Source of the DNA: Bacteroidota bacterium
GTDB lineage: Bacteria; Bacteroidota; Bacteroidia; AKYH767-A; OLB10
Reading direction: 5' to 3'
Length of the DNA stretch: 64,000 bases
Assembly (NCBI GenBank): GCA_016713445.1
Contig: JADJPB010000015.1
Span: forward strand, 1 to 64,000
Positions 37,862 to 48,394 of the stretch are shown here, piece after piece. The notes under the pieces are model-generated. The model saw only the letters and a program-made list of their open reading frames with translations, searched no databases and had not been told where the DNA came from. Both the position numbers and the translations under genes were made by a program. Each line of letters opens with the position of its first letter. The stretch's first letter is position 1.

Positions 37862-40069
37862 TTATTCTACAACGATCCTGAAGAAACTGGGTGATCCATC
37901 GTTTTTACGAATTCCAACAAGATAAGCGCCGCTCTCTAAAGAAGAAACAGGGATGCGTGCAATACGATTGAATGTATAATTTTCACTTAACAGTTTTCTT
38001 CCCGTCAAATCGAAAATGGAAGCCGTGTAATTTCCATCTGAGTTCATTTCAATAGTTAATTCTTGATTGGCCGGAACAGGGAAAATGCGAACATCTTCAT
38101 TGGCTATTAAATCATCCACACCAATGGTTAAAATGGTATAACATGCAGATGTATCATTGCATCCGTTTTTCGTTACTGATAAAGCATATGTACCAGGAAC
38201 TGTTGGAATAAATTGTTTCGCAGTTGCACCGGGGATAGGAGCATAGTTGTTGTTGCAATCAAGCCACTGATAAGTGGCTGCAGTTTGAGCAGCTACCATA
38301 ATATGACTATTCACGCTTACACTTGTATCTACGGTTCCTACTAGCAATATTCCTACACCTGAAGTTGTACTTAACCCACACGAAGAACTAATTATACAAC
38401 GATAGAATAAGTTGTTGAATGGAGCTCCAACTCCCGATAAGGTTAATGTCGATGTGGTAGACCCTGAATAAACTCCACCGTCAGTAATATTTGACCAGTT
38501 TATTCCGCCATTAGTTCCCTCTTGCCATACTATAGATATATTTTGACCGGATGCAGCAATATTAAATTGCACATTTCCTCCAACACAAGTTCCAGTAATT
38601 GCAGGCTGTGTGGCTATTACTGGATATTCACATTCACCATATTTAGCAATGAAAAGATCATTAGCTCCAGTTAACGAAAGTGAATTGCTGAAATTACTTG
38701 GATCCAAAAATAGGGTGCCGGTTGTCCAATAACCAGTAGAGAGTATTTCTCCGTCATTCGGATCAAATTCTAAGGATCGTACATAATCAGTTCCTTGTGA
38801 ACCTATTTTTTGATCCCATCTATAATTGCCATTATTGTCGTATTTCACAATAAATCCATCCCTTCCAGCATAAGTTTTAACATAAACATTGGCATTACTA
38901 CGGTCAAAGTTGGCAGAATCAATGAATGAACCAGCAACAAAAACATCGCCAGCAGAATTCGCTATGATATAGTTTGAATTATCAGCGCCGTTCCCGCCAA
39001 TACTTCCTACCCAATTAAAAGTCCCTGCGTTTGTAAATGAAACGATGAATACATCTGTAGAGCCCTTACTTTGGATATTAAAAGTGTCAATTCCAGGATT
39101 GAAATCTACCACAGAATTATAAGTTCCTGTAGCGTATATATTATTATTTGCAGTGGTAATTGAGAAAATATTATCTAATAATGTCCCACCAAATTTTGTG
39201 GACCAATCATAGTTTCCTATAGATGAATAACGAGCGATAAAGCAGTCGGCAGATCCTAATGAAGTCAACGAGGTTCCACCAATGGGATCAACATTCATAG
39301 TAGAATTAAAATACCCGCCTACTAAGACATTGTCATTTGCATCCACACAAACTGATTTGATATAGTCGCTAGAAAGTCCTTGTAAATTAAATCCCCAAAC
39401 AAAATTTCCAGCAGTATCGTATTTTACTAAAAAGGGATCATAGGTAACGGTAGTATTGCCATTATTGACAGTAAGTGTATTTGCTCCTGCATCTAGATCT
39501 AAATTTGGACTGCTGAATTCACCGCCAACATAAAAATTTCCTGAAGCATCTAGGGCGATACTTTCGGAGATTTCGGTGTTGGTGTTGCCAATTGAATTCG
39601 CCCAAACTAAATTTCCATTAGAATTGTATTTTGCCATAAAAATATCTAGCCCACCAATAGAAGTAAAATTTAATAAGCCCGGTCCTGGATCGAAATCAAC
39701 AGTTAGGCTGAAGTTTCCTGTAACATAAACGTTTCCATTCGCATCAACATCGATGGCATAAACTCGATCTGCTCCCGTACTCCCCATAGAAATTACCCAT
39801 GTTAAGGCTCCTGATGAAGTGTATTTTGCTATAAAGGCATCTGAAGAGCCTGCACTCATTTTGTTGGAGACACTTGCTCCTGGATCAAAGTCGCAAGTTC
39901 CGTCAAATCTACCGGCAATATATACATTTCCGAGTGCGTCTGTTTTTATAATATCACCATAATCATTGCCTAACCCAGCAACTTTACTCGCCCATCGATA
40001 AACTGGAACTTGAGCATTAACAAGCAAAATACTTGTCGTAAATGTTAAGAATAGTATTAATTTTTTCAT
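37862..40069 (-). CDS. SBBP-repeat beta-propeller protein with T9SS sorting domain
   Basis: A 735-residue secreted protein. The signal peptide is MKKLILFLTFTTSILLVNAQ. Residues ~20-480 hold about nine repeats of ~50 residues with GNVYVTGNF, (V/C)DFDPG and DxFIAKY motifs, the SBBP repeat that folds as a beta-propeller. An Ig-like module follows (~490-570, with CVGGNVQFNIAASG and FYRCIISSSCG), then TYQWLDCNNNYAPIPGAT, a module also seen in the Kelch/T9SS protein at 14.9 kb. The C-terminal sorting domain starts VRIFPVPANQELTIEM and ends YLVGIRKNDG...RIVVE. It is intact despite its length. The ligand is unknown. Confidence 0.9.
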   Translation of the reverse strand: MKKLILFLTFTTSILLVNAQVPVYRWASKVAGLGNDYGDIIKTDALGNVYIAGRFDGTCDFDPGASVSNKMSAGSSDAFIAKYTSSGALTWVISMGSTGADRVYAIDVDANGNVYVTGNFSLTVDFDPGPGLLNFTSIGGLDIFMAKYNSNGNLVWANSIGNTNTEISESIALDASGNFYVGGEFSSPNLDLDAGANTLTVNNGNTTVTYDPFLVKYDTAGNFVWGFNLQGLSSDYIKSVCVDANDNVLVGGYFNSTMNVDPIGGTSLTSLGSADCFIARYSSIGNYDWSTKFGGTLLDNIFSITTANNNIYATGTYNSVVDFNPGIDTFNIQSKGSTDVFIVSFTNAGTFNWVGSIGGNGADNSNYIIANSAGDVFVAGSFIDSANFDRSNANVYVKTYAGRDGFIVKYDNNGNYRWDQKIGSQGTDYVRSLEFDPNDGEILSTGYWTTGTLFLDPSNFSNSLSLTGANDLFIAKYGECEYPVIATQPAITGTCVGGNVQFNIAASGQNISIVWQEGTNGGINWSNITDGGVYSGSTTSTLTLSGVGAPFNNLFYRCIISSSCGLSTTSGVGILLVGTVDTSVSVNSHIMVAAQTAATYQWLDCNNNYAPIPGATAKQFIPTVPGTYALSVTKNGCNDTSACYTILTIGVDDLIANEDVRIFPVPANQELTIEMNSDGNYTASIFDLTGRKLLSENYTFNRIARIPVSSLESGAYLVGIRKNDGSPSFFRIVVE

Positions 40070-40395
40070 GTCAACGTGGATTGTGTTTAATTGTACAAGT
40101 TTAAGTAATTTTTTTGAAATGGTAGATCTATTTTAAGAGCAGTTAGCCGGCAAACCTTCGACCTAGTTGTGGTAGGGTGTGATTTTAGCTAGTTTGCTTT
40201 CGAAACCGATTCGATGACTAGTTTTCAAAAGCTTTTATAGGATCATGTTGAGGAATGATGGCTGCGTGTAAAAAAAACTGAAAAAATAGTACTCGTTTCA
40301 TAAATCAATTCTAATGAATTTTCAACACCACTGGAATTCACCACTGGAAAGAATGAGTGCTACTTTTACTGAAAAGCAAAGTATAATAAGAATAA
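40070..40395. other. Intergenic region without recognised content
   Basis: This gap lies between the thiolase stop and the SBBP gene start. A short plus-strand frame at 40314-40496 overlaps the thiolase gene and has no domain-like character. I see no repeats, hairpins or RNA gene of note. Confidence 0.5.
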
Positions 40396-41578
40396 TTAGT
40401 GCATCCTTTCAAAAATCCCTGCAGCTCCTTGCCCAGTGCCTACACACATGGTCACCATTCCATATTTTTTCTTGCGAGCTTCGAGTTCATTCATGATTTG
40501 AACCGTAAGTTTACCTCCAGTACATCCGAGGGGATGGCCTAAGGCAATGGCTCCACCGTTTACATTCACTACATCTTCGTTCAAACCTAATGTTCTGATG
40601 ATGGCTAAACTTTGTGAAGCAAAGGCTTCGTTCAATTCAATGAGATCAATGTCATTTTGAGATAAGCCCGTTTGTTTTAAAACGGCGGGAATTGCTTTGA
40701 TTGGACCAATTCCCATTACACGAGGCTCTACACCAGCAACCGCATAACCCACAAATCGCAATCGAGGTTGAACGTTGAGTTGCTTGAGCATCTTTTCGGA
40801 AACAACTAATACAAAAGCAGCGCCATCGCTTGTCTGCGAACTATTCCCTGCAGTTACGGATCCTTTAGCATCGAATACAGGTTTTAACTTTGCTAATTTC
40901 TCAAGTGAGGTATCACTTCTAGCACCTTCATCAGTATCGGCAATGCTCGTTCTTGTTTGCTTTTTTTTCAGCCGCATCTAAATAAGTTTCAGTAATAGAA
41001 TAGGGAACAATCTGATCTTTAAAAATACCGCCTTGTATCGCTTTTATTGCTTTCTGATGGGAGTTGAATGAAAAAAAATCTTGATCTTCTCTGCTTACTT
41101 TATAATCGTTCGCAACGGCTTCCGCGGTTAGTCCCATTCCCCAATAATAATCGGGATGAACTTTTGAGGTTTCATAGTTGGGAACAATTCTCCAGCCACC
41201 AAATGGTATCGGACTCATGCATTCTGCTCCACCCGCGATGATGCAATCTGCTAAACCCGCTTTAATTTTAGCAGCAGCAATAGCGATGGTCTCTAAACCT
41301 GATGCACAATAACGATTTACGGTCATGCCCGGAACTTTGTCAGTATTTAAACCCATGAGGGAAATCATTCTTCCCATATTTAATCCTTGCTCCGCTTCTG
41401 GAGTAGCGTTTCCTACAATGACATCGTCGATCCATTCTTTGTCCAAATTCGGAACGCTCTCAACAAGATGTTGTATCACCGAAACGGCAAGATCATCGGG
41501 TCTCGTAAAACGAAACATTCCTTTGGGTGCTTTTCCTACCGCACTTCGAAATCCAGTGATTATATATGCTTCTGCCAT
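40396..41578 (-). CDS. Acetyl-CoA acyltransferase / thiolase (frame broken once)
   Basis: Thiolase cleaves 3-ketoacyl-CoA in beta-oxidation. The active-site Cys is in [11 protein letters not shown], the second conserved Cys/His pair in [12 protein letters not shown] and [11 protein letters not shown], and [11 protein letters not shown] is the NEAFA motif. The two frames (40931-41578 and 40396-40977) meet in a run of eight T on the plus strand (40961-40968); with one base less the junction reads [20 protein letters not shown]. The corrected length of ~394 residues is typical. Together with the acyl-CoA dehydrogenase and the FadN-type protein it gives a full beta-oxidation set on one strand. 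Confidence 0.94.
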
Positions 41579-41669
41579 GTTTAATCTATTATTTAAGCGA
41601 AGATAAAAATATTGAAGCTTTTTTTGATGATTTTATTGGAGTAGGAAACGAATTTATTCACAACATCAG

Positions 41670-41860
41670 TTAGCGTCCCTATAGCGTTCGACTGAGCTCT
41701 CGCCGAAGTCTATCGGGACTGCGCCCTGAGCTTGTCGAATGTTGCGAGAAAATTGGTCGAAGCGCAGCCTTAGCGCCCTTTAACAAAAAAATTTAGCGAA
41801 GAGAACCTTAGCGGCTTTGCGCCTTCGCGAGAAAAATTAGCGAAGAGAACCATAGAAATC
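41670..41860. repeat. Third locus of the TTAGCG / GCGAGAAA repeat family
   Basis: The gap contains TTCGACTGAGCTCTCGCCGAAG and CCCTGAGCTTGTCGAA words (~41687-41740), then GAAGCGCAGCCTTAGCGCC, AAATTTAGCGAAGAGAACC twice (~41787-41851) and GCGCCTTCGCGAGAAA. These are the words of the 3853-4145 array and the 13540-13925 mosaic in another order. No gene is present between 41579 and 41971. Confidence 0.65.
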
Positions 41861-41971
41861 TTTGTCGTTTGGCAGGAATTTGAAGCAAACGCTGAGTAGT
41901 AATGCATTTATTAGAGCTTCTTTCTTATTTTCGCAGTTCCAACTATCAGCGTCAAAACCTAATGGACTAAT

Positions 41972-42154
41972 TTATTTTTCTTTATTATTTTTTACAAGCA
42001 AGTAAACAGAAATTAGAAAGGTGATGATATATACTACTGCTAATGCTGGTTCTTCAAACTTTAAATTTTCGCGATCGAATTGTTTAAAAATGGTCCCTCC
42101 TAAAACAATTGCTATAATTAATAGTGGAAATGAATGTCCTTTTTTAGCGCTCAT
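41972..42154 (-). CDS. Small hypothetical membrane protein
   Basis: A 60-residue frame with two predicted membrane helices (FPLLIIAIVLGGTIF and ALAVVYIITFLISVYLLV) and charged ends (MSAKKG, KNNKEK). It starts 5 bases after the DUF3667 stop, which supports co-transcription and makes it likely real. I recognise no family. It could assist the neighbouring membrane protein, but that is only positional inference. Confidence 0.5.
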   Translation of the reverse strand: MSAKKGHSFPLLIIAIVLGGTIFKQFDRENLKFEEPALAVVYIITFLISVYLLVKNNKEK

Positions 42155-42159
42155 TTGAT

Positions 42160-42882
42160 TTAATTTTTAATTAATAAGTCTACTGTAGTTCCAATAAGTT
42201 TAGCGGTCATTGTAAAAGTAATCATACCTAAGACATATGCAAAAAACGCTTTGACATAATTAATAACTTTTCCTTTTTCATAAAATTGTCCAATTGCCCA
42301 AGTGGTATAAATAAATCCAACAACACCTGCAATTTTCATGGTGTTATTGTAGTGCGTTAATCCATGCATAATTCCGAAAATTGAATAAATTAACATTCCC
42401 ATTACCATCACGAAACAAAGAAGTATTAGAATTTCAAAGATGTTGTAGTTGTATTTTCTGAAAAATAGTTTCGTCCATAAGGCAATGAAAATACCCATGA
42501 TGATATTCGCATAACCATAGTGTTCTTGAATCCATTTAAAAAGGGTATTCGTGGTTGTTTTTTGATTGTCTAAATAGTTGACATAACCATCTTCAAAATG
42601 GAATAAACTACTGCATAAAGAATAAATAAGTGAGGTGACAATTATAAAAATGATGGGTTTAACAAGTCGACTTCTGTTTACTAAAAGATAATTTCTAATA
42701 TTTTCTCCTGGATTGGTGAAGAGTTCTCTTATCGTGTATAAAATTCCATATTCAAAATGTAAAATATGTTGAATTTCATGAATAATATAATGCCCATCAA
42801 TTCTTTTTATTAGTTCAGGCTGTCCACAGTTAGGACAAAATTTTGAAGTGAATTCAATATTGCAAGTGTTACAAATTGCCAT
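42160..42882 (-). CDS. DUF3667 domain membrane protein
   Basis: A 240-residue protein with an N-terminal zinc ribbon (CNTCNIEFTSKFCPNCGQ), then EIQHILHFEYGILYTIRELFTNPGENIRNYLLVNRSRLVKPIIF, the DUF3667 core, and four or five membrane helices. The family is common in Bacteroidota and has no known function. It appears to be in a two-gene unit with the small membrane protein downstream. Confidence 0.85.
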   Translation of the reverse strand: MAICNTCNIEFTSKFCPNCGQPELIKRIDGHYIIHEIQHILHFEYGILYTIRELFTNPGENIRNYLLVNRSRLVKPIIFIIVTSLIYSLCSSLFHFEDGYVNYLDNQKTTTNTLFKWIQEHYGYANIIMGIFIALWTKLFFRKYNYNIFEILILLCFVMVMGMLIYSIFGIMHGLTHYNNTMKIAGVVGFIYTTWAIGQFYEKGKVINYVKAFFAYVLGMITFTMTAKLIGTTVDLLIKN

Positions 42883-42972
42883 CTGTTTTCAATTCTGTAA
42901 GTTGGTTTAATGAGTCGATATATTAATAGACAAATATCGTATCAAAGTATCTTCTTTGGGATTGATACATTA

Positions 42973-43002
42973 AAAAAATCCCGCTCGAAAGCAGGATTTT
43001 TT
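42973..43002 (-). terminator. Terminator after the YwqK-like gene
   Basis: On the minus strand AATCCTGC pairs with GCGGGATT (one mismatch) around a TTTCGA loop, followed by a run of T (A run at 42972-42978 on the plus strand). It lies ~20 bases past the corrected stop of the YwqK-like gene. Confidence 0.65.
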
Positions 43003-43021
43003 AATAATGATATACCAATAT

Positions 43022-43683
43022 TTATTTGGGAGTCACAACTTCTTCTTTCTCAGGAGTAGGTGATTTTTGTGTAGAATCTCCCGCAGCAACGACGATTGGG
43101 TTTTGCCTCCTTTCTCTTTAGCTTTCTTAGCTTCTGCCGCTTTTTTTGCAGCTTCTGCTTTTTTCGCTTCCTCAGCTGCAACCTTCAAATCTACCCCATC
43201 TTTATACGTCGACACATTTATAAGTGATCCTTTTCGATTATAGGTTTTCCACTCTCCATCACGTTTGTTTAACTTATAACTTCCTTCTGAAGCAACTTCA
43301 CCATCATCATAATACTTCGTCCACCGGCCATCTTTTTTGTTGGTTATGTATTCACCCTCTTGCTTCACTTGACCACTGTAATAAAATCTTTTGTAAACAC
43401 CTTCTTTGATGACGTTTTGATACTCGATTTCTTCCATTACTTTTCCGTATGGATAAAATCTTCGACTTACACCGTGTCGACGATCGTTAACATATTCTAC
43501 TTCATTCATCAGGTCCCCTAATGAATTATAAGTACGCCAAACACCCTGCTTCTGACCGAGTTCATCGGTCTTATTTCGGTGCTTTTCTCTGCCAGGTGCA
43601 TATTTTGGCTTTCTTTCTTCTTGCGCCACTGATAAAAGCGGAATCGCAAACAATATGATTAATAGGGCACTCCAACGTTTCAT
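43022..43683 (-). CDS. Exported MORN-like / YwqK-family repeat protein (frame broken near the end)
   Basis: The signal peptide is KRWSALLIILFAIPLLSVAQ. Five or six ~23-residue repeats of the MORN-like type follow (KQGVWRTYNSLGDLMNEVEY, KEGVYKRFYYSGQVKQEGEY, KDGRWTKYYDDGEVASEGSY), then a Lys/Ala/Glu-rich helix. Databases often name such proteins YwqK antitoxin, but nothing here suggests a toxin pair. The frame open to 43033 ends in an implausible basic tail. Adding one base to the T4 run at 43101-43104 gives NPIVVAAGDSTQKSPTPEKE and EVVTPK, stopping at 43022. I adopt that end. Confidence 0.78.
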
Positions 43684-43766
43684 GAGGGTCAGGATTACTT
43701 GGGCTAAATTAATTAAATTATTTAATTTCTAAGGGGTTTTCCGTGGTCAATATCGATTGAATGCGT

Positions 43767-46125
43767 TCAAGGGTCTTTTTTTTCTCCACATAATGAAAGG
43801 AATGCTTCTCTTTCTAGGTCTAATAGGTATTGCTCCGATACTAATGTGGGGGCACTTAAATCACCTCCGCATAAAATATATCCTAATTTTTGGGAGATGA
43901 GCTGATCGTGCTCGCTAATGTAATGACCTGAGTACATGCTATTTGCGCCAACTAAAATGATGCCAAGTCCACTTTTTCCTAAAACTCGAATATCTTTTCT
44001 TGGGAGTGGTATGGTATAACCGATAGCTTGCATTTCTAAAACACTGTTTTTTGCATCTGTTAATAACCTGTTACGGTTTAGACTAATGGAATCTTTACCT
44101 GGACGTAAAATTCCTAAATCAAAAGCCTCGGCCGCTGAGGTGGAAACTTTCGCTTGTCCAATAGTTAAAAACCTATCTCTCAAAGCATTAATTTCAATAT
44201 CACCTTCTGAGAGACTATCCGATAATCTCAAAGCAAATTCTTTACTTCCACCCCCACCAGGAATCAATCCAACGCCAAATTCTACCATTCCAGTATATAA
44301 TTCTGCATGTGCTTGTACTTTATCGGCATGTAGAGTCATTTCGCATCCTCCACCAAGACTTAATCCAAAAGGAGCCACTACAACCGGAATTGAGGAATAT
44401 CGAACTCGCATGTTCATATTTTGAAATGCGCGAATGGCAAAATCAATTTCTTCCCATTCTTGCTCCACGGCCATCATAAATACCATAGCCAAATTAGCTC
44501 CAGCACTGAAATTAGGACCATCGTTTCCGATCACAAGTCCTTTGTAATTCTGTTCAGCAAGCTCAATAGCTTTGTTTACTCCTTGCACCACTTCACCACC
44601 GATGGTATTCATCTTTGTGCGAAATTCACAACAGATAACATCATCACCGATATCAATAATGCTGCATCCACTATTGCTCCAAACGGTTTTTGTTTTTCGA
44701 ATAGGATGCAAGCGCGTGTAGGCTTCTTGACCAGGTATGAGCTCGTAACTCTTGGTGTTGCTGTTATAGAATAATTTTTTTCCGTTTTCGTTTTTATAGA
44801 ATGTAGTATGCCCTTTTTCCAACATTTCATACACCCATGAAGCCGGTTTCATATTCTCTTTTTCCATCTCAGCAACAAAAGCAGCAACGCCTAATACATC
44901 CCAACTTTCAAATGGACCCAACTCCCAGCCAAAACCAGCTTCCATTGCAGCGTCAATTTTATAAAGATCATCAGCGATTTCTGGAATTCGTTCTGATACA
45001 TACCTGAAAAGTCCAAAAAAGGATTGACGATAAAATTCACCGGCGATGTCCTTGCCACTCACAAGTACTTTCATTCGATCTTGAAGATCGTCGATGGCTT
45101 TTGTTTTTTCCAGTGTGGCGAATTTCGCTTTTACTTGAGTACGATATTCGAGAGTTTTTAAATCAAGTGATAATATCTCCGTCTTTCCAGCAGCGTTTTT
45201 TGTTTTTTTATAAAAACCTTGTTTGGTTTTGTCACCCAGCCATTTGTTTTCCATCATGCCTGCGATGTACTTCGGCAGTTCAAAATATTCTTTTAAACTG
45301 TCGTTTTTTAATCCGGCTTTTAATCCGTTTGCAACATGAACTAATGTATCAAGCCCAACGACATCACAGGTTCTAAAGTTGGCCGACTTCGGTCTGCCTA
45401 AAACAGGTCCTGTAAGTTTGTCAACATCCTCTACAGTCATTCCCAATTTTTCAACGAGATGGAAAAGATAAAGTATGCCAAAAACTCCAATGCGATTGGC
45501 GATAAATGCGGGGGTGTCTTTGCAAATTACCGTGGTTTTCCCTAAATAAAGATCGCCATAATGTTCTAAAAATGAAATTACTTCTTTCTTAGTTTCGGTT
45601 CCAGGAATAATCTCCATCAGGCGTAAATACCTTGGTGGATTAAAAAAGTGAACACCACAGAAATGTTTTTTGAAGTCTTCTGATCTTCCATCTTCCATCA
45701 TGAAAATTGGAATTCCCGAAGTGTTTGTCGTAATTAAGGTCCCCGGTTTTCTGAATTTTTCTACTTTTTCAAAAATGATTTTTTTAATGTCAAGACGTTC
45801 TACTACAACCTCTAAAATCCAATCGCATTCTGAAATCTCCGACATGTTATCCTCAAAATTTCCAATTTTAATTCTCGATAAATAGGATTTTTTATAGAGC
45901 GCAGCTGGATTTGCTTTTACAGTGGATGCTAATGCCGCATTCACAACTCGGTTTCGAACAGAAGGATGATCTAGCGTTACGCCTAGAGCTACTTCTTCAG
46001 GTAGTAATTCAGTAGGACAAATATCCAAGAGTAATACTTTTACTCCAATATTGGCGAAATGACAGGCTATTCTCGACCCCATAATTCCAGAGCCTAATAC
46101 AGCAACATTTTTTTATTTTATTCAT
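43767..46125 (-). CDS. 3-hydroxyacyl-CoA dehydrogenase / enoyl-CoA hydratase fusion, FadN type (frame broken at the start)
   Basis: A ~785-residue bifunctional beta-oxidation enzyme with the dehydrogenase first (FadN order). The NAD-binding Rossmann motif GSGIMGSRIACHFA is followed by FCGVHFFNPPRYLRLMEIIP and KDTPAFIANRIGVFGILYL. The C-terminal hydratase domain has FSAGANLAMVFM and the oxyanion loop PFGLSLGGGCEMTLHADK, then GLIPGGGGSKEF. The open frame starts at 46082 without the first strand. Removing one base from the T7 run at 46108-46114 gives MNKIKNVAVLGSGIMGSR from an ATG at 46125. Thiolase lies ~2.2 kb downstream with unrelated genes between. Confidence 0.93.
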
Positions 46126-46251
46126 AAGGGAAACCTATATTCGTAAGAGAACTCAAAATAAATGGAAAAGAGTGATAGAAAGAATTGTAATTACATACTT
46201 TTATTAACAAAATCACGAGTTTAACAGGAATAAGAAGTATGGATAGTAATT

Positions 46252-46286
46252 AAAAAGGCTGCCTCAATAGCGAGACAGCCTTTTTA
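46252..46286 (-). terminator. Terminator after the S9 peptidase
   Basis: AAAAAGGCTG.CTC and GAG.CAGCCTTTTT form a strong stem (46253-46285) that works on the minus strand, just past the S9 peptidase stop at 46305. Confidence 0.8.
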
Positions 46287-46304
46287 AAATCGATATTTCA
46301 AAAT

Positions 46305-48229
46305 TTAATTTTTTATTGGCATAGCACGAATAACGGGTGCATTCGCTTTTTTATCTACTAAATGTGTTTTTAAAAATGTCTCCATGGCTTCATAAAACTC
46401 AAATCTATTTTCTTCATTTCTGAATCCATGACCTTCATTTTCTTTTACCATGTATTGAACAGTTACATTGTTGTTTTTTAATGCAGCCACTACCTGATCA
46501 CTTTCGTCTTTATTGACACGAGGGTCTTTCGCTCCTTGTGCAATGAAAAGCGGGCACTTTATTTTGTCTACATGGAATACCGGTGAATATTGTCTCATCA
46601 TTACTGAATCTTTAGGGTCATTCGGATTCACGACCATTGTATACATCATCTCTAAATAAGGTTTCCAATAAGGAGGGATGGTTTTCATGAAGGAAAATAA
46701 GTTGGATACTCCCACATAATCTATGGCACAGGCATATAAATTGGGAGTAAATGTAATGCCCGCTAAGGTTGCATAACCTCCGTACGATGCACCATAAATG
46801 GAAACTCTAGCTGGATCAGCAATTCCTTGTTTTGTAAGCCATGTTACACCATCAGTAATGTCATTTTGCATGTTTTGCCCCATTGCTTAAACGAAGACTC
46901 CCAAAATGCTTTTCCATAACCTGTGCTGCCCCTGAAATTCATTTGCAATACAGCGTATCCTCTGTTCGCAAGAAATTGAATTTCCGGGTTCCATCCCCAG
47001 CTATCACGTGCCCATGGACCTCCGTGTGGATTGATTATAACAGGTAAATTTTTCGCTTCTTTAACATTATTCGGAAGCGTTAAATATCCATGAATTATTT
47101 TACCATCTCGTGCTTCGTATTTAATAGATTGCATATAACACATGTCATTCTCATTAATCCATGGACTTAGATCATGAAGTTTAGTGAGCTTGTCAGTGGT
47201 TTTGTCATAAAAATAATAAGCTCCTAAACTGCGATCACTGTAGGTGCGAATCAAGAATTTATCTTCATCTCTATTGTTGCTGGTGATGGCCACTCTGTAA
47301 CCTTTTAACTCCTCTTGAAGACGAGTATACATAGCTTCTGTTTCTTTATCCAAGAAAAAATATTCGTACTTGTCTTTTTCAATACCAACACTGGTCAATA
47401 CTCTTCTTTTTCGCGAATAATTCAAATCAGAAACATCTACCTCTTCGTCTTCAAATAATGTATTTACTTCTTTTCCAGTTTTGATATCTAAAAGCACGAT
47501 CGCTTGTTTGTCTCTACCAATATTGGAAGCAGCATAGAGTTGTTTGTTGTCAAAAGTGAAAAATAAAGGGCTTGCAGACTCTCTAAAATCTGTAGTGATG
47601 ATGGTTTTAAATTCATCACTTTCCTTTTCTCTAACCATAAGTCCTGTTTGTACGCCATCAGTTGTCGTAGCTGCTCGAATTTGTCCGTTATGATCTGTAA
47701 TCCATCCTGAAATGTTTCCTGGGTTTTTGGCAACTATTTTCATTTCCCCTGTAGTGATGTTCATTCTATAAACATCAAATACCTCGGGATTGTCCTTGTT
47801 CATTTCGATGAGTACTTCATTTGGAAAATCTTCAAGTTGATCGGTGATAGAAACGCGAACATCTTTAAACGGTGTTAGATCTTTTTCGGTTTTTCCGTCG
47901 GATGAGGCTAAAAATAAATGGAAATTTTCATCTCCTCCAAAATCTCTCACATAAATGATACTTGTGTTATTCTTCCAAAAATATCCACTAATGTCACGAT
48001 CCGTTAAACTAGTTATTCGAACAGGATTGGTGCCATTAATGGGCGCTACATGGATGTTCATGCGATTGTTCCATGGGGCTAGATAGGAAAGCATGTCACC
48101 ATTTGGCGAAATTTGAAAACGAGTCTTTTCTGGGTTTTTGAAAAAGTCTTTTACCGGGTAAGTTTTTTGTGCGGGTAATGTTGTTGTCATAAGCAAGGAG
48201 AAACTAAGCCCTATTAATTTTTTAAACAT
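46305..48229 (-). CDS. S9 family prolyl-oligopeptidase-like peptidase (frame broken once)
   Basis: A secreted serine peptidase of ~640 residues. The signal peptide is MFKKLIGLSFSLLMTTTLPAQ. A beta-propeller covers ~30-380, with repeated strands such as VAPINGTNPVRITSL. The alpha/beta hydrolase domain follows: INPHGGPWARDSWGWNPEIQ, the nucleophile in IYGASYGGYATLAG, Asp in IAQGAKDPRVNKDESD and His in ENEGHGFRNEENR. The two frames (46844-48229 and 46305-46883) join by adding one G to the C4/G4 run at 46878-46881, giving FKQWGQNMQNDITDG. It likely degrades peptides in the periplasm. Confidence 0.94.
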
Positions 48230-48348
48230 AGATATGGTTTTTAGGAATTGCTAAATTAATGTTTTCGTAGATATGGTGTCGAATTAAATGCTGAAGCGCT
48301 GTAATCCCTTGATGGAAGGTAGAATGAAGAATATCAGATCAGGTGAAG

Positions 48349-48377
48349 TTGAAATTAATAGAGATTGACTATTTTTG
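48349..48377 (+). promoter_or_regulatory. Promoter upstream of the DUF5606 gene
   Basis: TTG at 48349-48351 and TATTTTTG at 48370-48377 are separated by 18 bases, matching the Bacteroidota pattern. The element ends 17 bases before the ATG, so the leader is short. Confidence 0.5.
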
Positions 48378-48394
48378 CATCCTAAATAAATTAC

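Noticed and set aside
43022..43683. YwqK-like protein as part of a toxin-antitoxin system
   Set aside because: The label is a database habit; this copy is exported by signal peptide and has no adjacent toxin candidate.
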